Positions 1 through 6,482 are shown, numbered from the stretch's first letter. The stretch: DNA of 11,499 bases from Clostridia bacterium (GCA_017620115.1 JAFZRB010000244.1:1-11499), one strand, 5' to 3'. Notes: a model not told the origin generated them from the letters alone. A program made the numbers and translations.

Positions 1-1153
1 GATCCGCCTCGTCGAACGTCTCGATAAAGCCGTTGAACAGCGTCTTCGTGCGGGAGTAGGTATGCGGCTGCCATACAGCCCACAGCGTGTTATGAGGCTG
101 CATGGCGGCGATGTGGATGGCGGTCTGCATTTCGGCGGGGTTGTGTGCGTAGTCGGTATACAGCCGCACGCCGTCGGTTACGCCGGTCAGCTCGAAGCGC
201 CGGTGCGCGCCCGTGAAGCGCGCGAGCGTCTGCGCCACGGACGACATGCTCAGCTGGCAGATATCGGCCACGGCGACGCACGCCAGCGCGTCCAGCAGGT
301 TTTTTTCGCCCGCCACGGCCAGCTCGATTTCGGCCAGCGGATGGCCGAACAGCGTGGCGGTGAAGTGGGCGCGGCCCTGTTCGTCGTAGGAAATCTGCTC
401 CGCGCGTATCTCGTTGTGGGGTTCGAGACCGTAGGTGCGCGTGTGGCAGCGCAGCCCCGACAGCACGTTCCTCACGCGCTGGTCGTCGCCCCAGCCCACG
501 ACCCATCCGTTTTCGGGCACCAGGCCGGCGAAGCGGCGGAAGGAGGCCTCGATGTCGTCCAGATCCTTATAGAAATCGAGGTGATCCGCGTCGATGTTGA
601 GAATGACGGCGATGGTGGGGAAGAAGTGCCAGAAGCTGCCGTTGTATTCGCAGGCCTCGGCGATGAAGGTGGATCCGCCGCCCACGCGCGTGCCGCCGCC
701 GATGGCGTCCAGCTCGCCGCCGATGTGCACGCCCGGATCCTCGCCGGCCTCCACGAATACCTGCGCGATCATGGAGGTGGTGGTGGTCTTGCCGTGGGTG
801 CCGCTCACGCACACCGCGTTTTCAAACGAGCCCATGAGCCGCCCCAGCAGCACCGCGCGCTCGATCTGGGGGATGCCGAGCCGCGCGGCCTCGGCGCGCT
901 CGGGGTTCGTTTCCGGGATGGCTGCCGAATAGATGACCAGGTCGGCCCCATGCACGTTTTCCGCCGCGTGGCCGATGAAGACCCGGATGCCCAGCTTTTC
1001 CAGCGCCTCGGTCTTATGCGATTTGACGCTGTCGGAGCCGGTGACGGCGCAGCCCTTCTGAAGCATGAAACGCGCCAGCCCGCTCATGGAGCTGCCGCCG
1101 ATGCCGATGAAATGCAGACGTTTTCCGCCCGCGCTGTAATTTGTTTCGCTCAT
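1..1153 (-). CDS. murC: MurC, UDP-N-acetylmuramate--L-alanine ligase (3' end outside window)
   Basis: Cytoplasmic Mur ligase that joins L-alanine to UDP-MurNAc with ATP, the first peptide step of peptidoglycan precursor synthesis. The reading frame is open from the ATG at 1153 to the window edge, giving 384 residues; MurC is usually about 455, so roughly the last 70 are missing. Visible motifs: the N-terminal Rossmann loop FIGIGGSSMSGLA (residues 15-27), the ATP P-loop SGTHGKTTTT (about 117-126), the metal/substrate region EACEYNGSF (166-174), the uracil/ATP-side DYAHNPAEM (334-342), and QPHTYSRTKTLF (362-373), which is typical of MurC rather than MurD/E/F. A ribosome site GAAAGGA lies about 8-9 bases before the ATG. 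It is divergent from purR. The EACEYNGSF form, with Cys-Glu-Tyr where many MurCs have Asp-Glu-Ser, is in my recollection common in clostridial MurCs. Function is secure; only the truncation is a limit. Confidence 0.96.
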   Translation of the reverse strand, partial: MSETNYSAGGKRLHFIGIGGSSMSGLARFMLQKGCAVTGSDSVKSHKTEALEKLGIRVFIGHAAENVHGADLVIYSAAIPETNPERAEAARLGIPQIERAVLLGRLMGSFENAVCVSGTHGKTTTTSMIAQVFVEAGEDPGVHIGGELDAIGGGTRVGGGSTFIAEACEYNGSFWHFFPTIAVILNIDADHLDFYKDLDDIEASFRRFAGLVPENGWVVGWGDDQRVRNVLSGLRCHTRTYGLEPHNEIRAEQISYDEQGRAHFTATLFGHPLAEIELAVAGEKNLLDALACVAVADICQLSMSSVAQTLARFTGAHRRFELTGVTDGVRLYTDYAHNPAEMQTAIHIAAMQPHNTLWAVWQPHTYSRTKTLFNGFIETFDEAD

Positions 1154-1207
1154 TGCCAACATCCTTTCAGGCAAACTGAAATATCTGTCTTCCAATTTCC
1201 ATTTATC

Positions 1208-1237
1208 ATTATACGCCTTTCCGGGGCGTTGGAGCAA
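1208..1237 (-). promoter_or_regulatory. candidate sigma-A promoter for murC
   Basis: On the minus strand a perfect TATAAT (plus-strand ATTATA, 1208-1213) follows TTGCTC (plus-strand GAGCAA, 1232-1237) with an 18-base spacer. This would start transcription near 1201 and give a leader of about 48 bases before the murC ATG. The -10 is perfect, the -35 matches only at its TTG, and the choice rests on position and spacing alone. Confidence 0.45.
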
Positions 1238-1310
1238 CCGGGAAAAGGGCTCCTGGGAACGCGCGAATGCTAATGATTGGTTAAATTCATATAAAAAGAT
1301 TCCTGGAGAC

Positions 1311-1339
1311 TGGAAAGATGAAGGAGGTTGTTCTATAAT
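1311..1339 (+). promoter_or_regulatory. candidate promoter for purR
   Basis: A perfect TATAAT at 1334-1339 is preceded after 17 bases by TGGAAA (1311-1316; 4 of 6 to TTGACA). Transcription would begin around 1346, about 70 bases before the purR start. A CCGAAC core at 1355-1360, just downstream of the predicted start, resembles the centre of a Bacillus PurBox, but its flanks do not match and no inverted partner was found. The remaining intergenic DNA (1154-1401) shows only an imperfect inverted repeat around 1217-1249. Confidence 0.4.
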
Positions 1340-1413
1340 TATCTTTGTATAGCGCCGAACAGGCGTAAGACGGCTCAGACGGGCCCATATTATAGAAAGG
1401 AATGATCCGCAGC

Positions 1414-2244
1414 ATGGATCGCATCAAGCGCAACGAACGACTGGCGGCTATGTCGCGCATCCTGACGGCGTCGCCGAACAGGATCTATACGCTGTCGCAC
1501 TTCACAGAGCTGTTTGGCGCGGCCAAGTCCACCATCAGCGAGGATTTGAGCATACTTGCGGACGCCTTCTCGCAGTTTGACCTGGGGCGGCTGACCACGG
1601 TGGCCGGCGCGGCGGGCGGCGTGATGTATCGCGCCATCCCCTCGAAGGAGAAAGTGGTTTCCACGCTGGAGGAACTGTCGAAGCGCCTCTCCCAGCCGGG
1701 GCGGCTGCTGCCGGGCAACTTCCTCTATACCACCGACATCACTTGCGATTCCGACCTTTCCGAGCTGATGGGCGAGATCCTGGCCTGCCGCTATTACGAC
1801 AAGGCCCCGGATTTCGTGCTCACCATGGAGACGAAGGGCATTCCCGTGGCCATGATGACGGCGCGCATGCTGGGCGTGCCGCTGGTGATCGCCCGCCGCG
1901 ATTCCAAAGCCTACGAGGGCAGCGCCGTGAAGATCAACTACATCTCCGGCGACACGGGCGACCGCATCGAGACCATGGCGCTGGCGCGGCGCGCGGTGAC
2001 GCCCGGCCAGAAGGCGCTCATCATCGACGATTTCATGAAGGGAGGCGGCACCCTGCGCGGCATGCACGACCTGATGAAGGAATTCGACGTGGAGGTTGTG
2101 GGCACGGGCGTGGTGATCGCCACCGCAGAGCCCCGCAAAAAGCGCGTCGACGGCGTCACGGCGCTGATGGTGCTGGAGGCGGTCGATCGCGAACAGGGCA
2201 GCGCGGTCGTGAAGCCGTCGGAATGGGTGTATAAACTGAATTAG
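1414..2244 (+). CDS. purR: PurR, PRPP-responsive purine repressor
   Basis: Gram-positive purine regulator: an N-terminal winged-helix DNA-binding domain fused to a phosphoribosyltransferase-fold domain that senses PRPP and has no enzyme role. The N-terminal segment (about residues 3-70) includes the stretch AAKSTISEDL, close to the same region of Bacillus PurR. The PRPP-binding loop ALIIDDFMKGGGT lies at about residues 201-213, and TKGIPVA and YISGDTGDRIETMALA are also family hallmarks. I chose the ATG at 1414 (276 residues) because the ribosome site GAAAGGA ends at 1401, 12 bases before it. The in-frame ATG at 1402 touches that site and is an unlikely start. Bacillus PurR is about 285 residues, so the protein is full length. 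The stop codon falls inside the left arm of an A+T-rich repeat element. Gram-positive PurR represses pur genes and often its own gene. Identity is secure. Confidence 0.95.
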   Translation: MDRIKRNERLAAMSRILTASPNRIYTLSHFTELFGAAKSTISEDLSILADAFSQFDLGRLTTVAGAAGGVMYRAIPSKEKVVSTLEELSKRLSQPGRLLPGNFLYTTDITCDSDLSELMGEILACRYYDKAPDFVLTMETKGIPVAMMTARMLGVPLVIARRDSKAYEGSAVKINYISGDTGDRIETMALARRAVTPGQKALIIDDFMKGGGTLRGMHDLMKEFDVEVVGTGVVIATAEPRKKRVDGVTALMVLEAVDREQGSAVVKPSEWVYKLN

Positions 2245-2349
2245 AAATTAGCAATTGGGGGGACGCGAAAGCGGAACCTTTATTGCAAAAGAAACGAAAC
2301 GGTTTTACAGCATAATAATTTCTAATTGATAATTACTAATTGCTAATTG
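2239..2349. repeat. A+T-rich inverted-repeat element, MITE-like
   Basis: This roughly 110-base stretch is strikingly A+T-rich at its ends compared with the surrounding genes. It holds two overlapping inverted-repeat pairings. AATTAGAAATTA (2239-2250) is the reverse complement of 2316-2327, and AATTAGCAATT (2246-2256) is the reverse complement of 2338-2348. The right arm is itself four tandem heptamers of the form (C/A)TAATT(G/A) at 2322-2349, three of them identical (CTAATTG). The centre (about 2257-2315) is unrelated and more G+C-rich. No open reading frame is inside. The arrangement of terminal inverted repeats around a short non-coding core is what a non-autonomous miniature element looks like. 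No clear target-site duplication was found, and mobility is inferred. Confidence 0.5.
2304..2333 (+). promoter_or_regulatory. weak candidate promoter for the pth fusion gene inside the repeat element
   Basis: TTTACA (2304-2309) and GATAAT (2328-2333) are each one base from consensus, with an 18-base spacer. If used, the transcript would start near 2340 and run straight into the strong hairpin at 2352-2376 before reaching the pth start at 2398. No better promoter was found between the hairpin and the gene. This is offered only because the gene needs a promoter downstream of the purR terminator, or read-through. Confidence 0.2.
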
Positions 2350-2351
2350 AC

Positions 2352-2378
2352 AAGGAATCGGGCTTCCCGATTCCTTTT
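2352..2378 (+). terminator. rho-independent terminator after purR
   Basis: A perfect 11-bp stem pairs AAGGAATCGGG (2352-2362) with CCCGATTCCTT (2366-2376), closed by a three-base CTT loop and followed by T bases (TTTTAT including the stem end). It lies 108 bases after the purR stop, beyond the A+T-rich element, and only 20 bases before the next start codon. It would uncouple purR from the pth fusion, or sit in the leader of the latter. Confidence 0.8.
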
Positions 2379-2397
2379 ATGATAAGGGGTATGAAAA

Positions 2398-4140
2398 ATG
2401 TTTGTCATCGTTGGCCTGGGCAATCCGGGCGACAAGTACGCTCATACGCATCATAACGCGGGGTTCGACGTGGTGACGCTGCTGGCGCATCGGCTGGGGC
2501 TGAGCTTCAATAAACTCAAATGCAAGGCGCGCATTGCGGAGGGACGCATTGGCGATGAGCGCGTGGCGCTGGCGCAGCCGCAGACGTTCATGAATCTCTC
2601 CGGCGAGAGCGTGGTGGAGCTGGCGAACTGGTATAAAGTCGACATGGAACACCTCGTCGTGGTCTATGACGACATCGACTTAGACCCCGGCCGCGTGCGC
2701 TTCCGCGCCAAAGGCAGCGCCGGCACGCACAACGGCATGCGCTCCATCATCTACCTGCTGGGGCGCGACGACTTCCCGCGCGTGCGGGTGGGCGTGGGGC
2801 GCGCGCCGCAGGGCTGGGATCTGGTGGACTGGGTGCTGACGGGTTACCGCACGCCCGGGGAGCGGCAAATCGCCTACGACAGTTTTCTGGACGCCTGCGA
2901 CGTGGTGTGCGAATACGTCGAAAAGGGCGCGGAGGCGGCCAACCGGCTGGCGAACGAAAAGTGCAAAAAGTTCGACCCGCCGGAGAAGGCCGCCAGGGAG
3001 AATAAGGGCGGCAAACGCGCGAAATACGATTTCTCCGGCGCGGCGAAGGCCATCGCCGCCCGCGTCGAATCGAAATACGTCTCCGGCGCGGCGCTGGCCG
3101 TGGCGGTGGACGGCCGCATGGTTTACCAGAGCGTGCAGGGACTGGCCGACGTCGAATCGGGCCGGAAAATGACCCGCGACACCACTTTCCGGCTGGCCTC
3201 CATGACCAAGCCCATAACCGGCGTGGCGACGATGATCCTGAAGGAGCGCGGCCTCATCGGACTGGACGATCCGGTGGACAGATACCTGCCCGAACTGGGA
3301 CAGTGGCGCGCGGCCGGGGGCGAACCTCTCGCCCGGCCCGTGACCATTCGCGACTGCCTCACGCACACCAGCGGCCTGGGGCAGGAGACGCCGCTGTGCG
3401 ACGAAGCCGCGGACCGGCTCCCGGAGGACATGTACAACCTCGAAAACATCGTGCGCATGTACGCCTCCGTGCCGCTGGATTTCCAGCCGGGCGCGAAGAC
3501 GGGCTACAGCGCCATCGCCGCCATGAACGTGCTGGCGCGCATCTGCGAGACGGTGACGGGCATGCGCTACGCTTCCTTCATCAGCACGGAGATCTTCAAC
3601 CCGCTGGGCATGGGCGACACCACCTATGAGCCAAACGCGCATCAGTGGAACCGCATCGCGGAGGTGTACGAGCCGTATACGCTGGAAAAGCGCCCCATCG
3701 GCCGTATGGGCTTCGAGGGCTTCAAGCGCCCCTATGACTGCGGCTCCGCGGGGCTGGTGGGCACGCTCACCGACTACCTGCGTTTCGCGCTGATGCTCTC
3801 GGGTGGCGGCGCGCTGAACGGCGCGCGCATCCTCTCGGAGGAATCGGTGAAGGAGATGACCGCGCCGCAGCTTAAGCAAGACCTGCCCGGCCTGGGCGAG
3901 GCGGAGAACTGGGGCCTTTCCATGCGCGTTACGGTGAAGCAGACTGACGCCCAGCCCCTGCCCGCCGGCTGCTTCGGCTGGAGCGGGGCCTACGGCACGC
4001 ATTTCTGGATCGACCCCGGCCACAACGCCGCGGTGGTGCTGATGGCCGCGGGCAACGTGGGCGGTAGCGCCAGCCCGCTGTCCCGCGAGGTGGAAAAGGC
4101 CGTGACGGAGGCGCTGGAGAAGGGGAAGGAAGAGCCGTGA
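2398..4140 (+). CDS. pth: peptidyl-tRNA hydrolase fused to a beta-lactamase-fold serine hydrolase
   Basis: A 580-residue two-enzyme fusion. Residues 1 to about 192 are a complete bacterial Pth, which frees tRNA from prematurely released peptidyl-tRNA. They carry VGLGNPG (N9), HHNAGF (catalytic H19), TFMNLSG (N66), YDDIDL (D91) and GTHNG (N112). A charged linker (about 193-209, rich in Lys, Glu, Arg) leads into a serine hydrolase of the class C beta-lactamase / family VIII esterase fold. That domain has the nucleophile motif SMTK (S268, K271), HTSGL (323-327), YSA (Y370, where many beta-lactamases have Tyr-x-Asn) and GWSGAYGT (527-534) at the usual KTG position. Both halves look intact and nothing suggests a frameshift. 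No internal Met lies near the junction; the first is M241, already inside the domain. There is no signal peptide, so the hydrolase half should be cytoplasmic, arguing against a role in beta-lactam resistance and towards an esterase or peptidase. Its substrate is unknown. AAGGGG lies 8 bases before the ATG. Confidence 0.93.
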   Translation: MFVIVGLGNPGDKYAHTHHNAGFDVVTLLAHRLGLSFNKLKCKARIAEGRIGDERVALAQPQTFMNLSGESVVELANWYKVDMEHLVVVYDDIDLDPGRVRFRAKGSAGTHNGMRSIIYLLGRDDFPRVRVGVGRAPQGWDLVDWVLTGYRTPGERQIAYDSFLDACDVVCEYVEKGAEAANRLANEKCKKFDPPEKAARENKGGKRAKYDFSGAAKAIAARVESKYVSGAALAVAVDGRMVYQSVQGLADVESGRKMTRDTTFRLASMTKPITGVATMILKERGLIGLDDPVDRYLPELGQWRAAGGEPLARPVTIRDCLTHTSGLGQETPLCDEAADRLPEDMYNLENIVRMYASVPLDFQPGAKTGYSAIAAMNVLARICETVTGMRYASFISTEIFNPLGMGDTTYEPNAHQWNRIAEVYEPYTLEKRPIGRMGFEGFKRPYDCGSAGLVGTLTDYLRFALMLSGGGALNGARILSEESVKEMTAPQLKQDLPGLGEAENWGLSMRVTVKQTDAQPLPAGCFGWSGAYGTHFWIDPGHNAAVVLMAAGNVGGSASPLSREVEKAVTEALEKGKEEP

Positions 4141-4174
4141 CGCAGTGCGCAGATCTGAATGTGGAGGCGTGAGT

Positions 4175-4651
4175 ATGGACAGGGTGAGCGCGGTGGAGGC
4201 GTTCGCGTTCGGGCGCTTCAACGAAATAGAGGACGCGAAATGGCGAACGCGGGCGATTTATCATTCCCACGCGGTGTCGCTTCTGTGCGTGCTGCTGGCG
4301 CGAAAGCGCGGCCTGGACGCGGAGACCGCCGCCATCGCGGGGCTGCTGCACGACTTTTACGCCTATGAGCGGCGGGATTACGCGGATCACGCGCATCGGG
4401 GCGCGGCGCGGGCGAAGGAGATCCTCGAAACGCTGGGCCTGACCACGCCGCGGGAAAATGAAACGATCTGCTCCGCCATATACCATCACGACGACCTGAC
4501 TGTTACCGACGGGCCGATGGACGAGCTCCTCAAGGACGCCGACCTCGTCGACAACGCCCTGAGCCATCCGGCGCGGGCGGCGAAGGAGAATGAGGCGGCG
4601 CGGCTCGAAAAGCTCCGCGAAGAGCTGGGGCTGCGCGCAGAACGATCATAA
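4175..4651 (+). CDS. small HD-domain phosphohydrolase
   Basis: A 158-residue HD-superfamily protein, a metal-dependent phosphohydrolase fold that acts on nucleotides or other phosphoesters; the substrate cannot be told from sequence. The metal ligands are visible: H32 (in YHSHAV), H59-D60 (LLHD), the pair H104-H105 (IYHHDD) and a C-terminal D in KDADLVDN (D121 or D123). An extra DHAHRG (71-76) is common in this subgroup. I chose the ATG at 4175 because GGAGG (4163-4167) lies 7 bases before it. In-frame GTG codons at 4145 and 4169 are possible but lack a placed ribosome site. It starts 34 bases after the pth fusion stop on the same strand, so the two are probably co-transcribed. The final 25 or so residues are charged and helical. 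Confidence 0.85.
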   Translation: MDRVSAVEAFAFGRFNEIEDAKWRTRAIYHSHAVSLLCVLLARKRGLDAETAAIAGLLHDFYAYERRDYADHAHRGAARAKEILETLGLTTPRENETICSAIYHHDDLTVTDGPMDELLKDADLVDNALSHPARAAKENEAARLEKLREELGLRAERS

Positions 4652-4657
4652 AAAACG

Positions 4658-4690
4658 ACCGCCGGAGGCCGATCATGCGCCTCCGGCGGT
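4658..4690. terminator. bidirectional hairpin terminator between convergent genes
   Basis: A perfect 12-bp stem pairs ACCGCCGGAGGC (4658-4669) with GCCTCCGGCGGT (4679-4690) around a nine-base loop. Read on the minus strand it is followed by six T bases (from A4650-A4655 region, one C-G step away), a good terminator for the flavodoxin gene. Read on the plus strand the tail is only TTTC, weaker but still placed 7 bases after the HD gene stop. Confidence 0.8.
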
Positions 4691-4716
4691 TTCATGCTGT
4701 TGAGGAGGACGGCGCG

Positions 4717-5205
4717 TTATTCGCGCCGGCACAGCTCGCAGAACACATCGATCTTCGCGTCGTTCTCGGCGGAGGGCTTATCCTTCGGGTCGATCAGGAT
4801 GAGCTGCGCGGAGAGCGCGCCGCCCAGGCAGTCCTCCAGCTTTTTGAACGCCGTTTCCGCGCCAGAACCGCTCTGGCAGGCGAAGGCGCACACGCGCCTG
4901 CCGCGCAGCGCCTCCCGGTTGTCGCGCACAAAGGTGCGTATGGGCGGCGCCATATTGCCCGCCCATACGGGAAAGCCCAGCACGACCAGATCGTAGAGGC
5001 TCGCGCTGAACGCATACGGCTTCAGCGCGGGCGCCTCAGCCATCAGGGCGCTCTTGCCGCCCCAGAAGAACTTCCGGAAACCTTTGTCCGGATACTTTTT
5101 TTCCGGCGCGATCTCGATCAGGTCGGCTTCAAGCGCCTGCGCGGCCCTGCGCGCCGCGAACGCCGTGTTCCCGTTCAAGGAATAAAAGACGACAGCCGCT
5201 TTCAT
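4717..5205 (-). CDS. flavodoxin-family protein
   Basis: A 162-residue single-domain protein with a flavodoxin fold, expected to bind FMN and carry electrons or act as a small FMN-dependent reductase in the cytoplasm. The phosphate-binding loop is YSLNGNT (residues 8-14), a variant of the usual (T/S)-x-T-G-x-T with Asn at the first Thr. A second flavin-contact region is LVVLGFPVWAGNMAPP (about 73-88), with the aromatic Trp typical of flavodoxin_4-like proteins. A third contact region is CAFACQSGSG (about 105-114). The 46-64 segment (KKYPDKGFRKFFWGGKSAL) resembles the insert seen in clostridial flavodoxin-like proteins. GGGAG lies 8 bases before the ATG. It follows the NYN gene by 28 bases on the same strand, so the two are likely one transcript ending at the 4658-4690 hairpin. 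Partner unknown. Confidence 0.86.
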   Translation of the reverse strand: MKAAVVFYSLNGNTAFAARRAAQALEADLIEIAPEKKYPDKGFRKFFWGGKSALMAEAPALKPYAFSASLYDLVVLGFPVWAGNMAPPIRTFVRDNREALRGRRVCAFACQSGSGAETAFKKLEDCLGGALSAQLILIDPKDKPSAENDAKIDVFCELCRRE

Positions 5206-5233
5206 GATGCAAACTCCCTTCGCTTTGCCGCGG

Positions 5234-6292
5234 TCACTGCCGGCCGGCGATCTCCTTCACCAGCTGGTAGAAGCGCCGGCCCTCGGTGCTGCCGAACACG
5301 GAACGCAGCCTGTTGTAGGCGGCGCGCTGATTGTCGCTCTGGGTGAAGATGGAAACGATCTGCGAGGCCACGTTCTCCGCGAGCCCGGCTTCCATCAGCA
5401 GCGCGAGGGGATCGGGCTGGGGCGCTTCTTCCTCATACGCGGGGAGCTCTCCGGTCGGCTCTTCGGCGGGAGCGGACGCCTCGTCCTCTTCGGCCGGGAC
5501 GTCGGGCAGCTCGTCCTCCATGACCTCGACGGCGGCGGGTTCCTCGTCCGCGATCGGCCCGGCGGCGGGCAGACTCACCCAGCTGTTCCCGTCCGCGCTT
5601 TCCTCAAAGACAAACGCGTCGCCGAAGGTGCTGGTGAGGTAATTCAGGGGCTTCTTGCCGGATCCTTTCTTGTCCGCCTGGTATTCCGGCAGCCGGTTCA
5701 GCAGGGGGAATAGCATGCCGGTCTGGATGCGGCCGCCGCGCGATTCGAGCTGGCGCGTGATAAAGGCCTTCACGGCCTCGGCGCGCTCCGCGTGGGTGCG
5801 GCCGGGGGCGTGGGCCGCGCGGCTGGGCTGTTTCGGCGCGGGCTGCGCCGCTTCGGCCTTCGCGGGTGCGGGCTGCGCCTTCTGAGGCTGCAGCACGACG
5901 AAGCTCGAACAGGCGGTGCGCCAAAGCTCGTTCGCCTTGTCGGTGCCCATGCCGATGACCTCGATGCCCGCGTTGCGCAGTCGGATGGAGAGCGCGGAAA
6001 AATCGCTGTCGCTGGAGGCGATGATCACGCCGTCGACGTCGCCGGCCAAAAGGAGATCCATCGCGCCGATGACCAGCGCGATATCGGAGGAGTTTTTGCC
6101 CTTCGCGGCCTTGATGGTGAGATTCGGGTGAATGGCGTATTTCAGAACCGGCGCCACCCATGCGGTGAGGGCCGTGGCCGCGCCGTAGATCTCCCTGTGG
6201 AGCACGGCGCCGAGGGAGGCGGCATGACTGAAGATGATGTCTGCCGAGGCGGGAAGCACGTTTTCGGCATCGATAAGGATCGCGAGATTCAT
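5234..6292 (-). CDS. NYN-domain protein with LOTUS/OST-HTH domain
   Basis: A 352-residue predicted RNA-directed protein. Residues 1 to about 135 are a NYN (LabA/DUF88-type PIN-like) nuclease domain with its acidic metal-binding residues in place: D8 (ILIDAEN), D70 (KNSSDIAL) and D95/D97 (SSDSDFS). A Pro/Ala/Lys-rich linker (136-165) follows. Residues about 166-242 fit an OST-HTH/LOTUS winged-helix domain, with paired hydrophobic helices (AVKAFITRQLES, then TGMLFPLLNRLPEY), a Lys/Gly segment (KKGSGKKPLNYLTSTFG) and a final VFEE...SWVSL hairpin. LOTUS domains bind RNA, especially G-rich or G-quadruplex RNA in studied cases. An acidic Pro/Glu/Ala linker (243-295) leads to a small helical C-terminal domain (296-352) that I do not recognise. 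A promoter and an 18-bp palindrome lie in its leader. Likely role is RNA cleavage or processing; the RNA target is unknown. AAAGGA lies about 11 bases before the ATG. Confidence 0.85.
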   Translation of the reverse strand: MNLAILIDAENVLPASADIIFSHAASLGAVLHREIYGAATALTAWVAPVLKYAIHPNLTIKAAKGKNSSDIALVIGAMDLLLAGDVDGVIIASSDSDFSALSIRLRNAGIEVIGMGTDKANELWRTACSSFVVLQPQKAQPAPAKAEAAQPAPKQPSRAAHAPGRTHAERAEAVKAFITRQLESRGGRIQTGMLFPLLNRLPEYQADKKGSGKKPLNYLTSTFGDAFVFEESADGNSWVSLPAAGPIADEEPAAVEVMEDELPDVPAEEDEASAPAEEPTGELPAYEEEAPQPDPLALLMEAGLAENVASQIVSIFTQSDNQRAAYNRLRSVFGSTEGRRFYQLVKEIAGRQ

Positions 6293-6361
6293 TGGTAAAA
6301 CAGTCCTTTCCTGCGTTTTCCCGGCGCGCGCTTTATGAATCGTCCTGTTCCGGCCGGGGAT

Positions 6362-6379
6362 TGTTTGTTATAATAAACA
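6362..6379. promoter_or_regulatory. 18-bp near-perfect palindrome, candidate operator
   Basis: TGTTTGTTATAATAAACA matches its own reverse complement at 16 of 18 positions. It is A+T-rich in otherwise G+C-rich DNA and lies just downstream of the predicted start point of the minus-strand NYN gene, where a bound repressor would block early elongation. The bound regulator is not identifiable from sequence. Confidence 0.35.
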
Positions 6380-6389
6380 GTGCGTTTTT

Positions 6390-6418
6390 ATTCTAGCACA
6401 GAACGGCTGGAAAGTCCA
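6390..6418 (-). promoter_or_regulatory. candidate promoter for the NYN-flavodoxin unit
   Basis: On the minus strand, TGGACT (plus-strand 6413-6418; 4 of 6 to TTGACA) is followed after exactly 17 bases by TAGAAT (plus-strand 6390-6395; 5 of 6 to TATAAT). Transcription would start near 6383, about 90 bases before the ATG at 6292. The palindrome at 6362-6379 would cover roughly +4 to +21. Confidence 0.45.
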
Positions 6419-6482
6419 TATTGGGAAGGCTATGTTTTTCGTCGGTTTTACACGGGCGCGCCTGTCTGCGAAATGACGCTCA

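Noticed and set aside
62..1273. Long plus-strand open frame opposite murC
   Set aside because: It is the G+C-driven shadow of murC, whose minus-strand frame carries every MurC motif. The shadow has no domain sense and runs through the promoter region.
2322..2349. Short tandem repeats that might suggest a CRISPR array
   Set aside because: Seven-base units with no spacers; a simple tandem heptamer inside the inverted-repeat element.
2960..3040. Possible sequencing error joining pth to a separate beta-lactamase-like gene
   Set aside because: The linker codons are ordinary, no other frame offers a stop followed by a well-placed start with ribosome site, and both domains stay in one frame. Kept as a check rather than a call.
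2680..4221. 513-residue minus-strand open frame opposite the pth fusion
   Set aside because: Arg/His/Gly-rich composition typical of antisense frames in G+C-rich genes, no recognisable motif, no ribosome site, and it overlaps a gene with clear catalytic motifs.
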